A program made the translations under genes and the position numbers. A stretch of 64,000 nucleotides of DNA from Solidesulfovibrio sp. (GTDB taxonomy: Bacteria; Desulfobacterota; Desulfovibrionia; Desulfovibrionales; Desulfovibrionaceae), in the NCBI RefSeq assembly GCF_038562415.1, contig NZ_JBCFBA010000004.1:124001-188000 (forward strand). Reading direction: 5' to 3'. The notes below the pieces were generated by a model, which was not told where the DNA came from, made no database searches, and saw only the letters and a program-made list of their open reading frames with translations. How positions within the stretch are numbered: position 1 is the stretch's first letter; each line of letters begins with the position of its first letter. Positions 16,052 to 24,419 of this stretch are shown piece by piece.

Positions 16052-17197
16052 CTAGTCGTCGGGGAGTTTCATCCCCTTGGTGTGCGCAAGTCCAGACTCT
16101 GAAAGAATATACTGTTTCCCTTGCTTGTGCAAGAGGGACTCGTTGAGGGCTCTATCGAAACGGCGCGAGACAGTGCTTTGATTGATCCCCAACGATTTGG
16201 CAATTTCAGTCTGGGTAAAACCATTGGCGACCAAAAAAGCTATCCTGTGCGTAATGTCTTCCTGGTACTGTTTTCCCCGCATAACAACATTGCCGTTCTG
16301 TTCAATCATGTCGAATAAAACCGGTCTCTGGTACTCCTTGGCTACATTACGAGACGTAACGATATCCATCCTGAGCCCAAGTGCGTATTGAGATTCATAC
16401 GGCGAGAGCTTGAGCTCTAAGTCAATAACATCAGAGCTGATATAACTATTCCAATTTTTTGCTTTGACCAGAATGATGACCGTTTTGCCGAATTTTCTAA
16501 ATTCTTTCAGCCACTCCGAAATGTCCGTCTTGGACTTGTTCGTTTTGCACAACAAGTCGAAGTCATCAATTATGACCAGATTAATGCTAGGGTTATCTTT
16601 GACTCCAGATAAAATATAATTTCTCCAGAAATTTTTAGACAAATCTATCTGATGCAAATTGTTTTTCGCTAAGAGATGCATGTTCGAAAGTATTTTGATT
16701 TTATCCCTCGACTCAGGTGGCGTGCATTTTTGGAATCTATTCAGGATTTCGTCAAACTCCAGCGTATGGTTGACGAAAATAGAACTTATGTCTACGTTTG
16801 GAACAAAGTGTTGTTCTTTGCTTTTCCATTCAACAAGTTGCGACACTAAATTCATGAGAAACCAAGTAGATCCAATAATTCGATCAGCTGAAATTAAAAC
16901 CAAATCACCTTGGTAAATAAAATTGTCTACGATTGGCTGCCTATCTTCGAATTGCTCTGTTTCGCTGGCGTCGGGCAGATCTTCAAAGTTAAGGTCGATG
17001 TCATTTTCGACCAATTCATATTCAGGCAAATCTTCGGACGCTTCTTTCAACTTCTCGCCGCGTTCGGCATGTTCTCCTTCAACGGGCTCATTAACCTCTT
17101 GCTTGTTGGGAGTGTCCTCCATGCTTTCGATATTTTCTTCAATGTTTTGGTCAATTGCATCAAATCCGTTGGGCTGGTCCTCATTATTGTTTTCCAC
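16052..17197 (-). CDS. RepA-like RecA-fold ATPase with C-terminal winged-helix, degenerate Walker A
   Basis: The protein has 381 residues. The first approximately 90 are acidic and probably disordered. Residues 95-270 follow the RecA/KaiC-like pattern of plasmid RepA/AAA_25 helicases: a strand ending GDLVLISADRIIGSTWFLMN, where the usual GxxGxGK[ST] loop has become ADRIIGST without the lysine, and a Walker B strand INLVIIDDFDLL. The C-terminal approximately 70 residues carry a clear helix-turn-helix, FTQTEIAKSLGINQSTVSRR. It is co-directional with the preceding 534-residue gene (13-nt gap) and with rep. The lost lysine suggests weak or no ATP hydrolysis, perhaps a DNA-binding loader or repressor. 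The family assignment is by pattern and is moderately sure. Confidence 0.6.
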   Translation of the reverse strand: MENNNEDQPNGFDAIDQNIEENIESMEDTPNKQEVNEPVEGEHAERGEKLKEASEDLPEYELVENDIDLNFEDLPDASETEQFEDRQPIVDNFIYQGDLVLISADRIIGSTWFLMNLVSQLVEWKSKEQHFVPNVDISSIFVNHTLEFDEILNRFQKCTPPESRDKIKILSNMHLLAKNNLHQIDLSKNFWRNYILSGVKDNPSINLVIIDDFDLLCKTNKSKTDISEWLKEFRKFGKTVIILVKAKNWNSYISSDVIDLELKLSPYESQYALGLRMDIVTSRNVAKEYQRPVLFDMIEQNGNVVMRGKQYQEDITHRIAFLVANGFTQTEIAKSLGINQSTVSRRFDRALNESLLHKQGKQYILSESGLAHTKGMKLPDD

Positions 17198-17210
17198 GGC
17201 TAGCCTCCAA

Positions 17211-18815
17211 TTAGTTTATTTGCAGCAGGGTTTCGTATATAGTGGCATGCTCGCCCGCATTTGGCTCATTGATTTTCAACAGCATTTTATTCTCGTATGA
17301 TGCGAAGCTGTATATTGGGGTTTTCGTCCAATTATTGATGGCGTACGGGAAAGCATACGATCGGAATATAGACTTACTCCCTCGGGCATCACAGCCCAAA
17401 CTAGGAATGCGTGCAGTATACTCTTTATTTTTAAATCCATAAAACACGCCATTGTTAAATATGATGTCAATGGACTCGCTTTTCTTTAATTTTAAAATAA
17501 TGCTTAAATCTTCAGGGAATTTGCGGCCCTCATCGGGCGTGCTAAATTTGCTGACCATGTCTAAGTCATATGCCCTCGGCTTGTTCAATTTTTCGAACCT
17601 ATACTTTGTTTCTTTGTTGCGAAACATAATGAATTTTCCATCAGAGACAATCGACACATCGAATATTCCCTTGAAATTTCCGAACTTCGAAAAGTCTTTG
17701 TCGTAGTTTCTAAACCCTACGAAACCATCGGTGTTAATTACGTCCCCAAAGTCGGCGATAACAAATGCATTCGGCATAAATTGCTGAATAAACTTCTTTC
17801 CGTGTATTGCTACATACGACCTGTCAGGCATCATGTTTAAGATTTTAAAGAAATTATCCATCTTAGATGGAGCAAGCTCGTCTATTTTTGTCTCGTGTTC
17901 AGCGATGAACGCTTGTTTTGCCTTTTTTTCCATTGGCAATTTTTTGACAATGCTCTTAGGCAAAGAGGAAATCAATAAATCAAGGTGCTCTCCGCAAGAT
18001 TCATGACCATACTCTGTCCCCCAGATCAATTGCGCAGAAAAAACATTTTCCACGTATTGCTTGTCAAGCAGCGAGTTGACATCTTTGCCGACACCCCATG
18101 TTAATACGCCATTGTCAACGATCCTGGCCATATCCTTGAGACAAAATATCAGACAGCTTTCTTTGCTTCTTTCTAATTCTCCTGCGATCTCATTTTTAAT
18201 ATCTATTTCGCCTGATTGCTGCTGGCGAGTAGAATTTGTTAACGTGCATATTGCATTTGACTGATAAAAATCAGCATCTTCATCAAGGCGATCGATCAGT
18301 TTAAAGCGATCAAGTACAGAAAAATATACTATATAGTGCATGGCACCAGTTTTTAATTTGACATTCGCAAAAGCATTTATCTTGTCGGTGAAAATATCAT
18401 TAACTGGCAAAGCACTTTGTGTATGGTAAAAACCGAAGCTGGCTAAAGGAAAGGACTTATTCGCCAGAAACGAGTAGCCGTTGTCCGAGCAATAGGCCTT
18501 CACAAATTTGATATAATCTTTGTCGCATCCTTCAGCCGAAAATGGCATTACGATCATTACGTTGCTGTTTCGCAACTCAAATTCAATTTCAAACATTTGA
18601 ATTTGGCCATACTTTTGGCAGTATGTCGCAGTTTCTTCGATTGCTTCAGCGGCAATCAACTTATAGTGTAGCTCAAAATCTTCCTTATCCTCCGGCTTGA
18701 TATTGACACTGTATGCTTTGCTCTCGTTGTAAATATACAGATATCTACAGTCATCTGTGATATAATACTTAAAATCACGATTGGTGTCATAAGTGCTTAT
18801 TGGTTTGTTCGCCAT
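17211..18815 (-). CDS. Unknown 534-aa protein of the replication module
   Basis: I do not recognise this family. It is a mixed alpha/beta, strand-rich soluble protein without signal peptide, membrane segment, P-loop or metal cluster. The C-terminal half has repeated strand-turn elements (GFVGFRNYDKDFSKFGNFKG; FNNGVFYGFKNKEYTARIP) and ends NEPNAGEHATIYETLLQIN. That layout vaguely recalls a sliding-clamp architecture, with about three strand-rich modules and a terminal IYETLLQIN, but no clamp motif is certain. It lies 13 nt upstream of the RepA-like ATPase gene and in the same direction as rep, so a role in element replication is the most economical guess. Its AT-rich codons match the module. 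Confidence 0.5.
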   Translation of the reverse strand: MANKPISTYDTNRDFKYYITDDCRYLYIYNESKAYSVNIKPEDKEDFELHYKLIAAEAIEETATYCQKYGQIQMFEIEFELRNSNVMIVMPFSAEGCDKDYIKFVKAYCSDNGYSFLANKSFPLASFGFYHTQSALPVNDIFTDKINAFANVKLKTGAMHYIVYFSVLDRFKLIDRLDEDADFYQSNAICTLTNSTRQQQSGEIDIKNEIAGELERSKESCLIFCLKDMARIVDNGVLTWGVGKDVNSLLDKQYVENVFSAQLIWGTEYGHESCGEHLDLLISSLPKSIVKKLPMEKKAKQAFIAEHETKIDELAPSKMDNFFKILNMMPDRSYVAIHGKKFIQQFMPNAFVIADFGDVINTDGFVGFRNYDKDFSKFGNFKGIFDVSIVSDGKFIMFRNKETKYRFEKLNKPRAYDLDMVSKFSTPDEGRKFPEDLSIILKLKKSESIDIIFNNGVFYGFKNKEYTARIPSLGCDARGSKSIFRSYAFPYAINNWTKTPIYSFASYENKMLLKINEPNAGEHATIYETLLQIN

Positions 18816-18929
18816 AGTGATCTCGATTACGGTTTTTAATTCTGGTGGCCATCGCTGGCATCAAACAGTTCATCTCGGGCCGATTTGTCGACATTCTGTC
18901 GCGCGGTTGTCCCAAGTTTCTCAAATGAG

Positions 18930-19016
18930 CTAACGCTCACTGGTCTCGTCGCCTTCCAGGGCAACTGCACGAGCGTCAATGAAAGCGAGGCAACCGTCGA
19001 TGCTGGAACTGTCCAT
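18930..19016 (-). pseudogene. Small coding remnant, 28 codons from the ATG
   Basis: A frame with strongly protein-like composition opens after a stop at about 19075 and continues through GPFQGYSFGGGNSYYDR to ATG 19016, then MDSSSIDGCLAFIDARAVAL and TAG at 18930. There is no ribosome site at the ATG, and the open frame begins without a start codon, so I read it as the tail of a decayed gene. A competing frame over 18836-19114 in the same strand looks less natural. Confidence 0.3.
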
Positions 19017-19131
19017 TCGATCGTAGTATGAGTTTCCGCCGCCGAAGCTGTATCCTTGGAATGGCCCAGCGAGTTTCGACCACAGACTAGCCTAGCTACA
19101 GGAAGGTTTCTCACTACTGTTGTATTCTCAA

Positions 19132-19159
19132 GGGTCAGGACGGAAAACCGCCCTGACCC
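19132..19159 (-). terminator. Hairpin, probable terminator
   Basis: GGGTCAGG/CCTGACCC with an inner CGG/CCG and an A4/T4 loop forms a long stem 28 nt after the stop of the 19187-19543 gene. It is followed on the minus strand by only TTGAG, so termination would be weak or rho-assisted. Confidence 0.5.
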
Positions 19160-19186
19160 ATTGTTAGAAGGTCGATGATTGTATTG

Positions 19187-19543
19187 CTAACTCTTCAGTT
19201 TATGCTTCAAGACCAGGATACCCCAACCATCCTCAACGCTATAGGTTCCATGGAACTCATCCCTAGCCGAAACCTTCATCCCCAAGCCTTCGAGGAAGTT
19301 GTTGTTCAGCACGAGATTAAGGCCCTTGGTGGGCTTTACGTTTCCAGTAAAAGCCTTCCCCCGATCATCTTCAGGAAGAGGAGGAATATCCTGCGATTCT
19401 TCGCGGAAGAATTTCATCCACCATTTTTCCAACGTGGGATACTTGACACCAATCTTCTCTTCCAACTCATCGATCGAAGCCCCTTCCCGAAGCATAGCGA
19501 TAAACATATCCTTTTTATTAGGATATTCAGACGTGGCAGTCAT
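19187..19543 (-). CDS. Small HTH-like hypothetical protein
   Basis: This is a 118-residue protein. ATG 19543 (MTATSEYPNKK) is chosen because GGAGGG lies 8-9 nt upstream. The N-terminal approximately 50 residues, MFIAMLREGASIDELEEKIGVKYPTLEKWW (in two halves around Gly-Ala-Ser), fit a helix-turn-helix such as is found in small transposase-like or regulator proteins. The C-terminus is strand-rich and resembles the tail of the 11802-12178 gene in layout (NLVLNNNFLEGLGMKVSARDEF), possibly an AbrB-like fold. This suggests the two are distant relatives with an N-terminal HTH and a C-terminal swapped-hairpin domain. The function is unknown and the gene stands alone with its own terminator. Confidence 0.55.
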   Translation of the reverse strand: MTATSEYPNKKDMFIAMLREGASIDELEEKIGVKYPTLEKWWMKFFREESQDIPPLPEDDRGKAFTGNVKPTKGLNLVLNNNFLEGLGMKVSARDEFHGTYSVEDGWGILVLKHKLKS

Positions 19544-19624
19544 AACAATAGCCCTCCTGATGTTGCAATTCCGCAACATCAACAAACCCAAAGGATGGTA
19601 AGATCAACTGTGTGCTCAGGCTAA

Positions 19625-20207
19625 AAAAACTGAGCAGCCGCTCCAAATAATGGACGTCAAAATAGAGCTAAACCAGAAGGGCTACCTCCTTTTAGCACGA
19701 CAAGACTGCGGAATGCGTCTTGCTATGCTAGCAAAGTCTACGCAGAGCCATGGAGGTAGTGGAAGGGCTGAGATATAAGGAGGGAATGAAGGAGGGATAC
19801 ATTGACTTTCGTAACCTTGTAAGGTTGTTTCTCGATAGCCTACCCTGGTGGGTATTATGTTAAAGCCAAATTGGCTTCCCGAAACCGACGAGACGTCCCA
19901 CACGGGGAACGCCATTATTTCGAGATGTACTCGTATAACCCGCTGTGGCAAAGCACGTCAAGACGTGGTGTAAATAATATCTCCTGTTTTTCTGGCGTGA
20001 TGGAAAATTTTGCAAATTTTTCTACTGTTGCCCTTCACCCCAAGCGGCAGACAGCACGGCATCCTGGGGACATTTCGCGCCAATGAACCGATCTTATAAA
20101 TTTAAACCCTCATATCTGAACAAATTTAATCTACAATCACTCGGAGTTGCTGCTTTTGATAAGCATGCATCTTTGCCAAGCGCTATGGTCGTTACATTTT
20201 ATAGAGT
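19625..20207. other. Gene-free stretch of about 580 bp
   Basis: No coding region with a credible start or composition is visible on either strand. A small hairpin, CAAGAC...GTCTTG, lies near 19704-19725. It may hold the promoter of the 19187-19543 gene at its left end and otherwise looks like island filler. Confidence 0.5.
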
Positions 20208-20546
20208 TCATGTACAGATAGCCTTCATTCTGCTTATTACATTGACATCCATGCACTGATAACATGCCAATGCCCAACATATCCAATCATGATAATCCAA
20301 TGTGTATCCGCCTACCCCAGAGTTGAAGTGAAACGCGGGTTTTTCGACATCTTCCCACTCAGCCCCCGGTTTTCGAAGGGGAGTGCTCAAAATCCCGGGG
20401 TGTGACTTTTCGATTTCCCACCACGCCTGAAGTTCAGAAGAATTTATCGCCAAGAATTCCCACTTTGCTGAGTATTGTCTCAAGACACCACGCAGCAATT
20501 TCATCGTGATTTCGTATGAAATAAGTGCGTGTCGCTTCAAACCCAT
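20208..20546 (-). CDS. Hypothetical island protein, 112 aa
   Basis: I do not recognise this family. The protein is Trp/Tyr-rich (LQAWWEIEKSHPG; YTLDYHDWICWALACYQC) and has no membrane-length hydrophobic stretch. ATG 20546 is used, but a GTG nine nt earlier is equally possible; neither has a strong ribosome site, which suggests translational coupling to the DUF6573-like gene that ends 21 nt upstream. It is very likely co-transcribed with that gene. No function can be assigned. Confidence 0.5.
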   Translation of the reverse strand: MGLKRHALISYEITMKLLRGVLRQYSAKWEFLAINSSELQAWWEIEKSHPGILSTPLRKPGAEWEDVEKPAFHFNSGVGGYTLDYHDWICWALACYQCMDVNVISRMKAICT

Positions 20547-20567
20547 CCCGCTCACAACACAGCACGA

Positions 20568-20948
20568 TTATTCGTCTTCTGGCAGCATAATGGTCAACAC
20601 TGGCTCACCGTGATCACCCGGCCCCATGATCGCCAGGACATGGGCAGTATTCCACCGCCCCGGCTTCATGAGAAACAAGACGTCAAATTCGGTGCGGTCG
20701 CCGGCACTGGAAGCTTTCGCCGCGATCAATGTCCGAAAGAGAAGATCAGTCAGACGCCCCTCGAGGGATTGACCTTCTCCTTCCAGCCCGGCCGGCGGCA
20801 CAAGGTAATCAGCATAGAGGTGGTCAGTGACGCAGGTGTTCACCTTGAAGCCAAGTTGATTTGCTTGCTCGGTGACGTCAATCAACACCCTGTCCTCGAT
20901 GGCTTGTTTCCGCGTGTAGCTGAAAATGATGTTCCATTCTTCGGCCAT
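20568..20948 (-). CDS. DUF6573-like protein
   Basis: The protein has 126 residues. ATG 20948 is chosen because GGGAGG lies 8 nt upstream, whereas the longer frame has none. It resembles the small DUF6573-type proteins common on plasmids and integrative elements: IIFSYTRKQAIEDRVLIDVTEQA near the N-terminus, an internal TDLLFRTLIAAK, then FDVLFLMKPGR and a C-terminal GPGDHGEPVLTIMLPED. The biochemical role of the family is not established; its usual company is conjugation or plasmid maintenance genes. GC content is higher than in the neighbouring defence genes, in keeping with a different origin within the mosaic island. Confidence 0.7.
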   Translation of the reverse strand: MAEEWNIIFSYTRKQAIEDRVLIDVTEQANQLGFKVNTCVTDHLYADYLVPPAGLEGEGQSLEGRLTDLLFRTLIAAKASSAGDRTEFDVLFLMKPGRWNTAHVLAIMGPGDHGEPVLTIMLPEDE

Positions 20949-21192
20949 TTGGGTATCCTCCCGTTGGAATATTGGAATCTCCTGGGAGGATACCCTGAAG
21001 GGGCCGGGGAGGTCACTCCTTACACTGTTTTTCTTGACCATCAACAAATGATAAAATCAGAAGAAATTGTCATGAAATAAACCGTTCATAATTGCGGCAA
21101 GCAAATTACGTATTGCATATTGCTTCAACCGCAATCAGCACAGGGCACGCCTATGTCTTCAACCTTCAAACATTTATCGCCCCACAGAACCC

Positions 21193-22281
21193 CTAGTCGT
21201 ATTTCTCAAACTGTATTGGATTACATGGTTCTAACTTTCTCAAAAACGAGTGCATTGATATTGATGGATTGCTGTTTTCATTTTTTTCAATTTTTATATA
21301 AGTGATATTTGCGGAATCTTCGACAGTAAAATTTCCTTCAACCACAATACGCTTGCCCATTGTGTTTTCAACATTACTTGTCATTACAATAGGAATCGAA
21401 TTTTTAGTAACTTTATATTCAACCGGGAGGGAAGGTTTTGAGGGCATGCCAAGAGCAACCGTGCTGTTATTTTCATTTGGCGACGATATTTTAACCTGCC
21501 AGTTAAATTTAAGATCGTTCGCCGTAATATCTACAATTTCAAACTCACAAAGCTGGAGGTCATGTCGAGATGAATCACAAGTTCCACGATATTTACCGAT
21601 AAATGCCTTTTTGTTTTGCTCGACGAACTTCTTCAAGGAAGCAGATCGTTCATCTTCTAAAACCTGATTACGGACTTCATTAAACATCATTGATCCAAAA
21701 ACCTTAACACATGCTACAAACTTATTGACATAGATATCTTTGATATTGTCAAGATCTCCTTCACATCTTTGTTTTCCATTAATTTCAATACAAGAATAAC
21801 CCACGCTAAAACTTTTTCGATCCGCATCAATCAAAAACTGAATACGAACTATGGCACCACTCTTGAATTCTGGATATTTTAAAAGAAATCTATTTTCAAC
21901 TTCTTTATCCCTGCCATTTGCTATATTATCAATGACAGTATCTAGTGGAATTTTTCCGTTAAACTCGACAACTATTCGCTTCTGCGAGTCCTCAAATTCT
22001 TTCCAACTTGTCGAACTAAAGTATTTGTAATTATCAAGAGCATTTCCAACAGTTACAGAACTGTCGATCTTCAAAGATCCTGATTTCACAATATCGATGT
22101 TTTTTTCTCCATTAAAAACGAAAGCAATGAAAAACAAGAAAACTCCAGCGATAACAACGCCGCCAACAAACAATTGATTTTTGAACATTAGCAATAATTT
22201 GTCTTTCATTTTCATGTTGTCGTTTACAACTTGAATCAACCGAGCATATTCGCTCTTCAACATATCCAAGAACTTGCCCAT
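21193..22281 (-). CDS. Membrane-anchored protein of unknown function
   Basis: This 362-residue protein has one transmembrane segment near residues 37-57 (LFVGGVVIAGVFLFFIAFVF). It is preceded by a Lys/Met-rich cytoplasmic tail (KMKDKLLLMFKNQ), so the approximately 300-residue C-terminal domain is expected outside the inner membrane. That domain is strand-rich, with three cysteines that could form a disulphide (YSCIEINGKQRCEGD; GTCDSSRHDLQLCEF). No enzymatic motif is recognised. An XRE-type regulator gene starts divergently 160 bp away and may control it. Low GC marks it as acquired. It could be a surface-exclusion or superinfection-type protein of the element, but that is speculation. Confidence 0.55.
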   Translation of the reverse strand: MGKFLDMLKSEYARLIQVVNDNMKMKDKLLLMFKNQLFVGGVVIAGVFLFFIAFVFNGEKNIDIVKSGSLKIDSSVTVGNALDNYKYFSSTSWKEFEDSQKRIVVEFNGKIPLDTVIDNIANGRDKEVENRFLLKYPEFKSGAIVRIQFLIDADRKSFSVGYSCIEINGKQRCEGDLDNIKDIYVNKFVACVKVFGSMMFNEVRNQVLEDERSASLKKFVEQNKKAFIGKYRGTCDSSRHDLQLCEFEIVDITANDLKFNWQVKISSPNENNSTVALGMPSKPSLPVEYKVTKNSIPIVMTSNVENTMGKRIVVEGNFTVEDSANITYIKIEKNENSNPSISMHSFLRKLEPCNPIQFEKYD

Positions 22282-22440
22282 AGCGACCTCCCTAATGTTG
22301 CGCTAAATATTGAGTATTTGACCACAGCAATGTCGGCCCACCCTCAAAATAGGTAATTTATTTCTTATTTACAAGAAAAAAAGGCATACTGTCTGGTTCG
22401 CCCCCTGCCACCAGTCCCGTATTCGTATTCAGGGGGAGCA

Positions 22441-22764
22441 ATGGCTAATATCCACGAAATATTGGGAAAAAGAATCCAGTCGCTCCGGAAGAAAGCCGGC
22501 CTGACCCAACTGGAACTGGCTGAAAAGGCCAATTTATCCTTGAAGCACCTCGGGGAAATCGAACGCGGCCGGGGCAATCCCACCCTTGAAAGTCTTCATA
22601 ACTTAGCAGTCGCGCTCGATATCTCCCTAATGAAGCTATTTGACCTCGAAGTTGATCTGCTTACAACAAAGGTGACGGAAGAACTTGCCATAGATATTAT
22701 CCAGTCAGCATCTCCGAGCGACAAAACAAAGATCCTCAAAATATTGACCATACTGACGGAATAG
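22441..22764 (+). CDS. XRE-family helix-turn-helix transcriptional regulator
   Basis: The protein has 107 residues. The ATG follows AGGGGGAGCA. Residues 8-62 form a canonical HTH_3 domain (IQSLRKKAGLTQLELAEKAN, then LKHLGEIERGRGNPTLESL). The C-terminal approximately 40 residues are helical and probably mediate dimerisation. The variant with IERGRGNPTLESLHNLAVAL is typical of small phage- and island-borne repressors. It is transcribed divergently from the membrane-anchored protein gene (21193-22281); the intervening AT-rich DNA contains an imperfect palindrome, GTAATTTATTTCTTATTTAC, at about 22351-22370 that could be its operator. It probably regulates itself and that neighbour. Confidence 0.85.
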   Translation: MANIHEILGKRIQSLRKKAGLTQLELAEKANLSLKHLGEIERGRGNPTLESLHNLAVALDISLMKLFDLEVDLLTTKVTEELAIDIIQSASPSDKTKILKILTILTE

Positions 22765-22777
22765 AGCCCAAAAGCTG

Positions 22778-22975
22778 TTAATCATAGAACTTCGGATCAT
22801 TGCCAGTGACCTTCAAGTCATTGAACCGGCCACGAATATCATTCTCTTCCTTTCTGATTGCGTTTTGAACATTATCGCGCCCAACGATGACACCGCCGCC
22901 GTTGGCGATTGCTTTGAACACGCACCCCATAACGACACCTAAAGCGACTCCAGCGACAAATTTAAAAAGCATCAT
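22778..22975 (-). CDS. Small single-pass membrane protein
   Basis: This is a 65-66-residue protein; two adjacent ATGs (22975 and 22972) lie behind TTGGAG and either could serve. The N-terminus is a glycine/valine-rich hydrophobic helix (FKFVAGVALGVVMGCVFKAI). It is followed by a polar, charged helix (NAIRKEENDIRGRF) and an Asp/Tyr end. Its length and glycine pattern resemble small phage or toxin-like membrane peptides, but I recognise no family. It converges on the XRE gene with only 13 nt between the stops. Confidence 0.5.
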   Translation of the reverse strand: MMLFKFVAGVALGVVMGCVFKAIANGGGVIVGRDNVQNAIRKEENDIRGRFNDLKVTGNDPKFYD

Positions 22976-23015
22976 ATCTCCAACCTCCATAAAAACAGAT
23001 TAACGAACCATGACT

Positions 23016-23237
23016 TCAGCCCTTGTCATTTGAAGCAGCGGCTAGCTGATCAAGATATTCCCTTAGATTTGTTACGAGATGGATGCCTATCTCTGCCCAT
23101 CGTCGCACAAACACTCCCTGCACTCCTGAATCTGCCGCGCCCATGACATCAAAAAGGTGTTCAATGGGCTGAAAACGCTTGGTGATCTCTTCGATCAGCT
23201 CGAGCGTCTTGGCGTTGGATTCTGCTTCGGTCGGCAT
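23016..23237 (-). CDS. Small helical hypothetical protein
   Basis: This is a 73-residue protein starting MPTEAESNAKTLE. ATG 23237 is chosen because GAGGTGAG sits immediately upstream; the longer frame to 23336 is proline-rich and artificial-looking. Nearly the whole product is predicted helical (LIEEITKRFQPIEHLFDVMG; HLVTNLREYLDQLAAASN), with no motif I can name. It is 40 nt upstream of, and co-directional with, the small membrane protein gene, so the two are probably co-transcribed. Confidence 0.5.
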   Translation of the reverse strand: MPTEAESNAKTLELIEEITKRFQPIEHLFDVMGAADSGVQGVFVRRWAEIGIHLVTNLREYLDQLAAASNDKG

Positions 23238-23632
23238 GCTCACCTCGTGGCCCAGGAGATCGGGGACCAGGGAAGGATACCCTCGGGGCAAGGGCCAGGT
23301 CACGGGGCTGGGCAGCTGACGGGGAGGCCGAGGCAATTGGCATAGCCGCCGGCCGAATCGGACTTTGGGCCTAGGCGGCCCACCCTTGCGTTTTTGAGGG
23401 GAGGGGCCAGGGCAATCTAGCCCACACGAGGAAAGCCCCAGGACGGGGCCGTAGGACGCGAATCCAAGGGGGCTTCGGGAAGCCGGGATGCCGGCCTACC
23501 CGGCAAGCCCAGTTGGCAGCAGAATATCAATTAATGAGCAAAGCTCATGAACATAAATTTCATTTCACGTTGACAGAAAGTGACCTTAAAGCTATCTGCC
23601 GAAAAGATCATTCAGCTATAAAGGAGTTCACC
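23238..23632. other. GC-rich intergenic stretch before the MucR-like gene
   Basis: This approximately 395-bp stretch switches to high GC and contains several short GC hairpins (for example GCTTCGGGAAGC near 23472 and GCCGG...CCGGC near 23480-23505). No gene is evident. It probably contains the MucR-like promoter, but no clear -35/-10 pair was seen. Confidence 0.4.
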
Positions 23633-24190
23633 ATGATCGATAAAGAAATTTGGGCAGAAGCTTTAAATCTGGCGAAAGACCAACTCCGTCACGGCAAAGT
23701 TCATTTCAGCGAACTGGAAGTCGTTACGAAGAGCATCTACGAAAAACTGACGGCTCTCAGCGCCGGCCCTATCATTGATGTTCAGCCAGAGCCCATGAAG
23801 CAAATCGAAGCTGCACAGCATGTGAAGACCAAAAAAGGTGTCAAATGTGCCGTCTGTGGCAAAGAATTTAAGGTTTTAGGCACGAAACATCTTGAGTCTC
23901 ATGACCTGACTCGTAAAGAGTACATGGAAAAGTATGGCGTTGCCAAGAAAGATATGTCTGTCAAGATTGCCAGAAAAACGCTGACTGGCGAAAACAATCC
24001 CCTCAAGCAGATGCAGATGATCATGAAGGAATTCAAGATTAAGCGCGGGGACGTCACTCAGTTTGTTACGGACAATGGTTTTGACGACATGAAATCGCTT
24101 GCTGCTGCCGCGAAAGAAAAGAATGTCGGCATTCTTGAGTTGCTGAAAGCTCCTGCTGAAGCCAACGAGGCCAAGGGCAACAAGAAATAG
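23633..24190 (+). CDS. MucR/Ros-family zinc-finger transcriptional regulator
   Basis: The protein has 185 residues. ATG 23633 follows AAGGAG at 6 nt; the in-frame extension upstream lacks such a site. Residues about 70-110 contain the MucR/Ros-type C2H2 finger: CAVCGKEFKVLGTKHLESH followed by LTRKEYMEKYG, a hallmark of the family. The N-terminal helix resembles the MucR oligomerisation segment, while the C-terminal approximately 70 residues are a lysine-rich extension not present in short MucR proteins. Such proteins act as H-NS-like silencers or regulators of AT-rich genes, which would suit an AT-rich island. It stands alone and ends in a strong terminator. Confidence 0.85.
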   Translation: MIDKEIWAEALNLAKDQLRHGKVHFSELEVVTKSIYEKLTALSAGPIIDVQPEPMKQIEAAQHVKTKKGVKCAVCGKEFKVLGTKHLESHDLTRKEYMEKYGVAKKDMSVKIARKTLTGENNPLKQMQMIMKEFKIKRGDVTQFVTDNGFDDMKSLAAAAKEKNVGILELLKAPAEANEAKGNKK

Positions 24191-24207
24191 TTTAGGCTCA
24201 AAAAAGT

Positions 24208-24246
24208 CCACGCCACCTACAGTCAAGTAGTTGGCGTGGTTTTTTC
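24208..24246 (+). terminator. Strong rho-independent terminator
   Basis: CCACGCCA / TGGCGTGG with an inner CTAC/GTAG pair is followed by seven T, 17 nt after the MucR-like stop. A-residues before the stem could make it work in both directions and also close the minus-strand cluster that ends at 24420. Confidence 0.85.
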
Positions 24247-24419
24247 ATATGGCCAAGAAGCAATCTTTTTTAGAGTTACAGCACTCTCCTCAATACACAC
24301 ATCTAGAGCATTAATGGATTTTCTTTTACCAAGCAATCCTTCAGGCCTTCACTAATTGGAGACAAAGAAGCCGCACAGATAGAAGATAATTACTAATAAT
24401 AGATCACCAAGCTAACATA

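Noticed and set aside
18836-19114. 92-codon minus-strand frame starting GTG
   Set aside because: There is no ribosome site, and a different frame of the same strand has clearer protein-like composition, so this one was not called.
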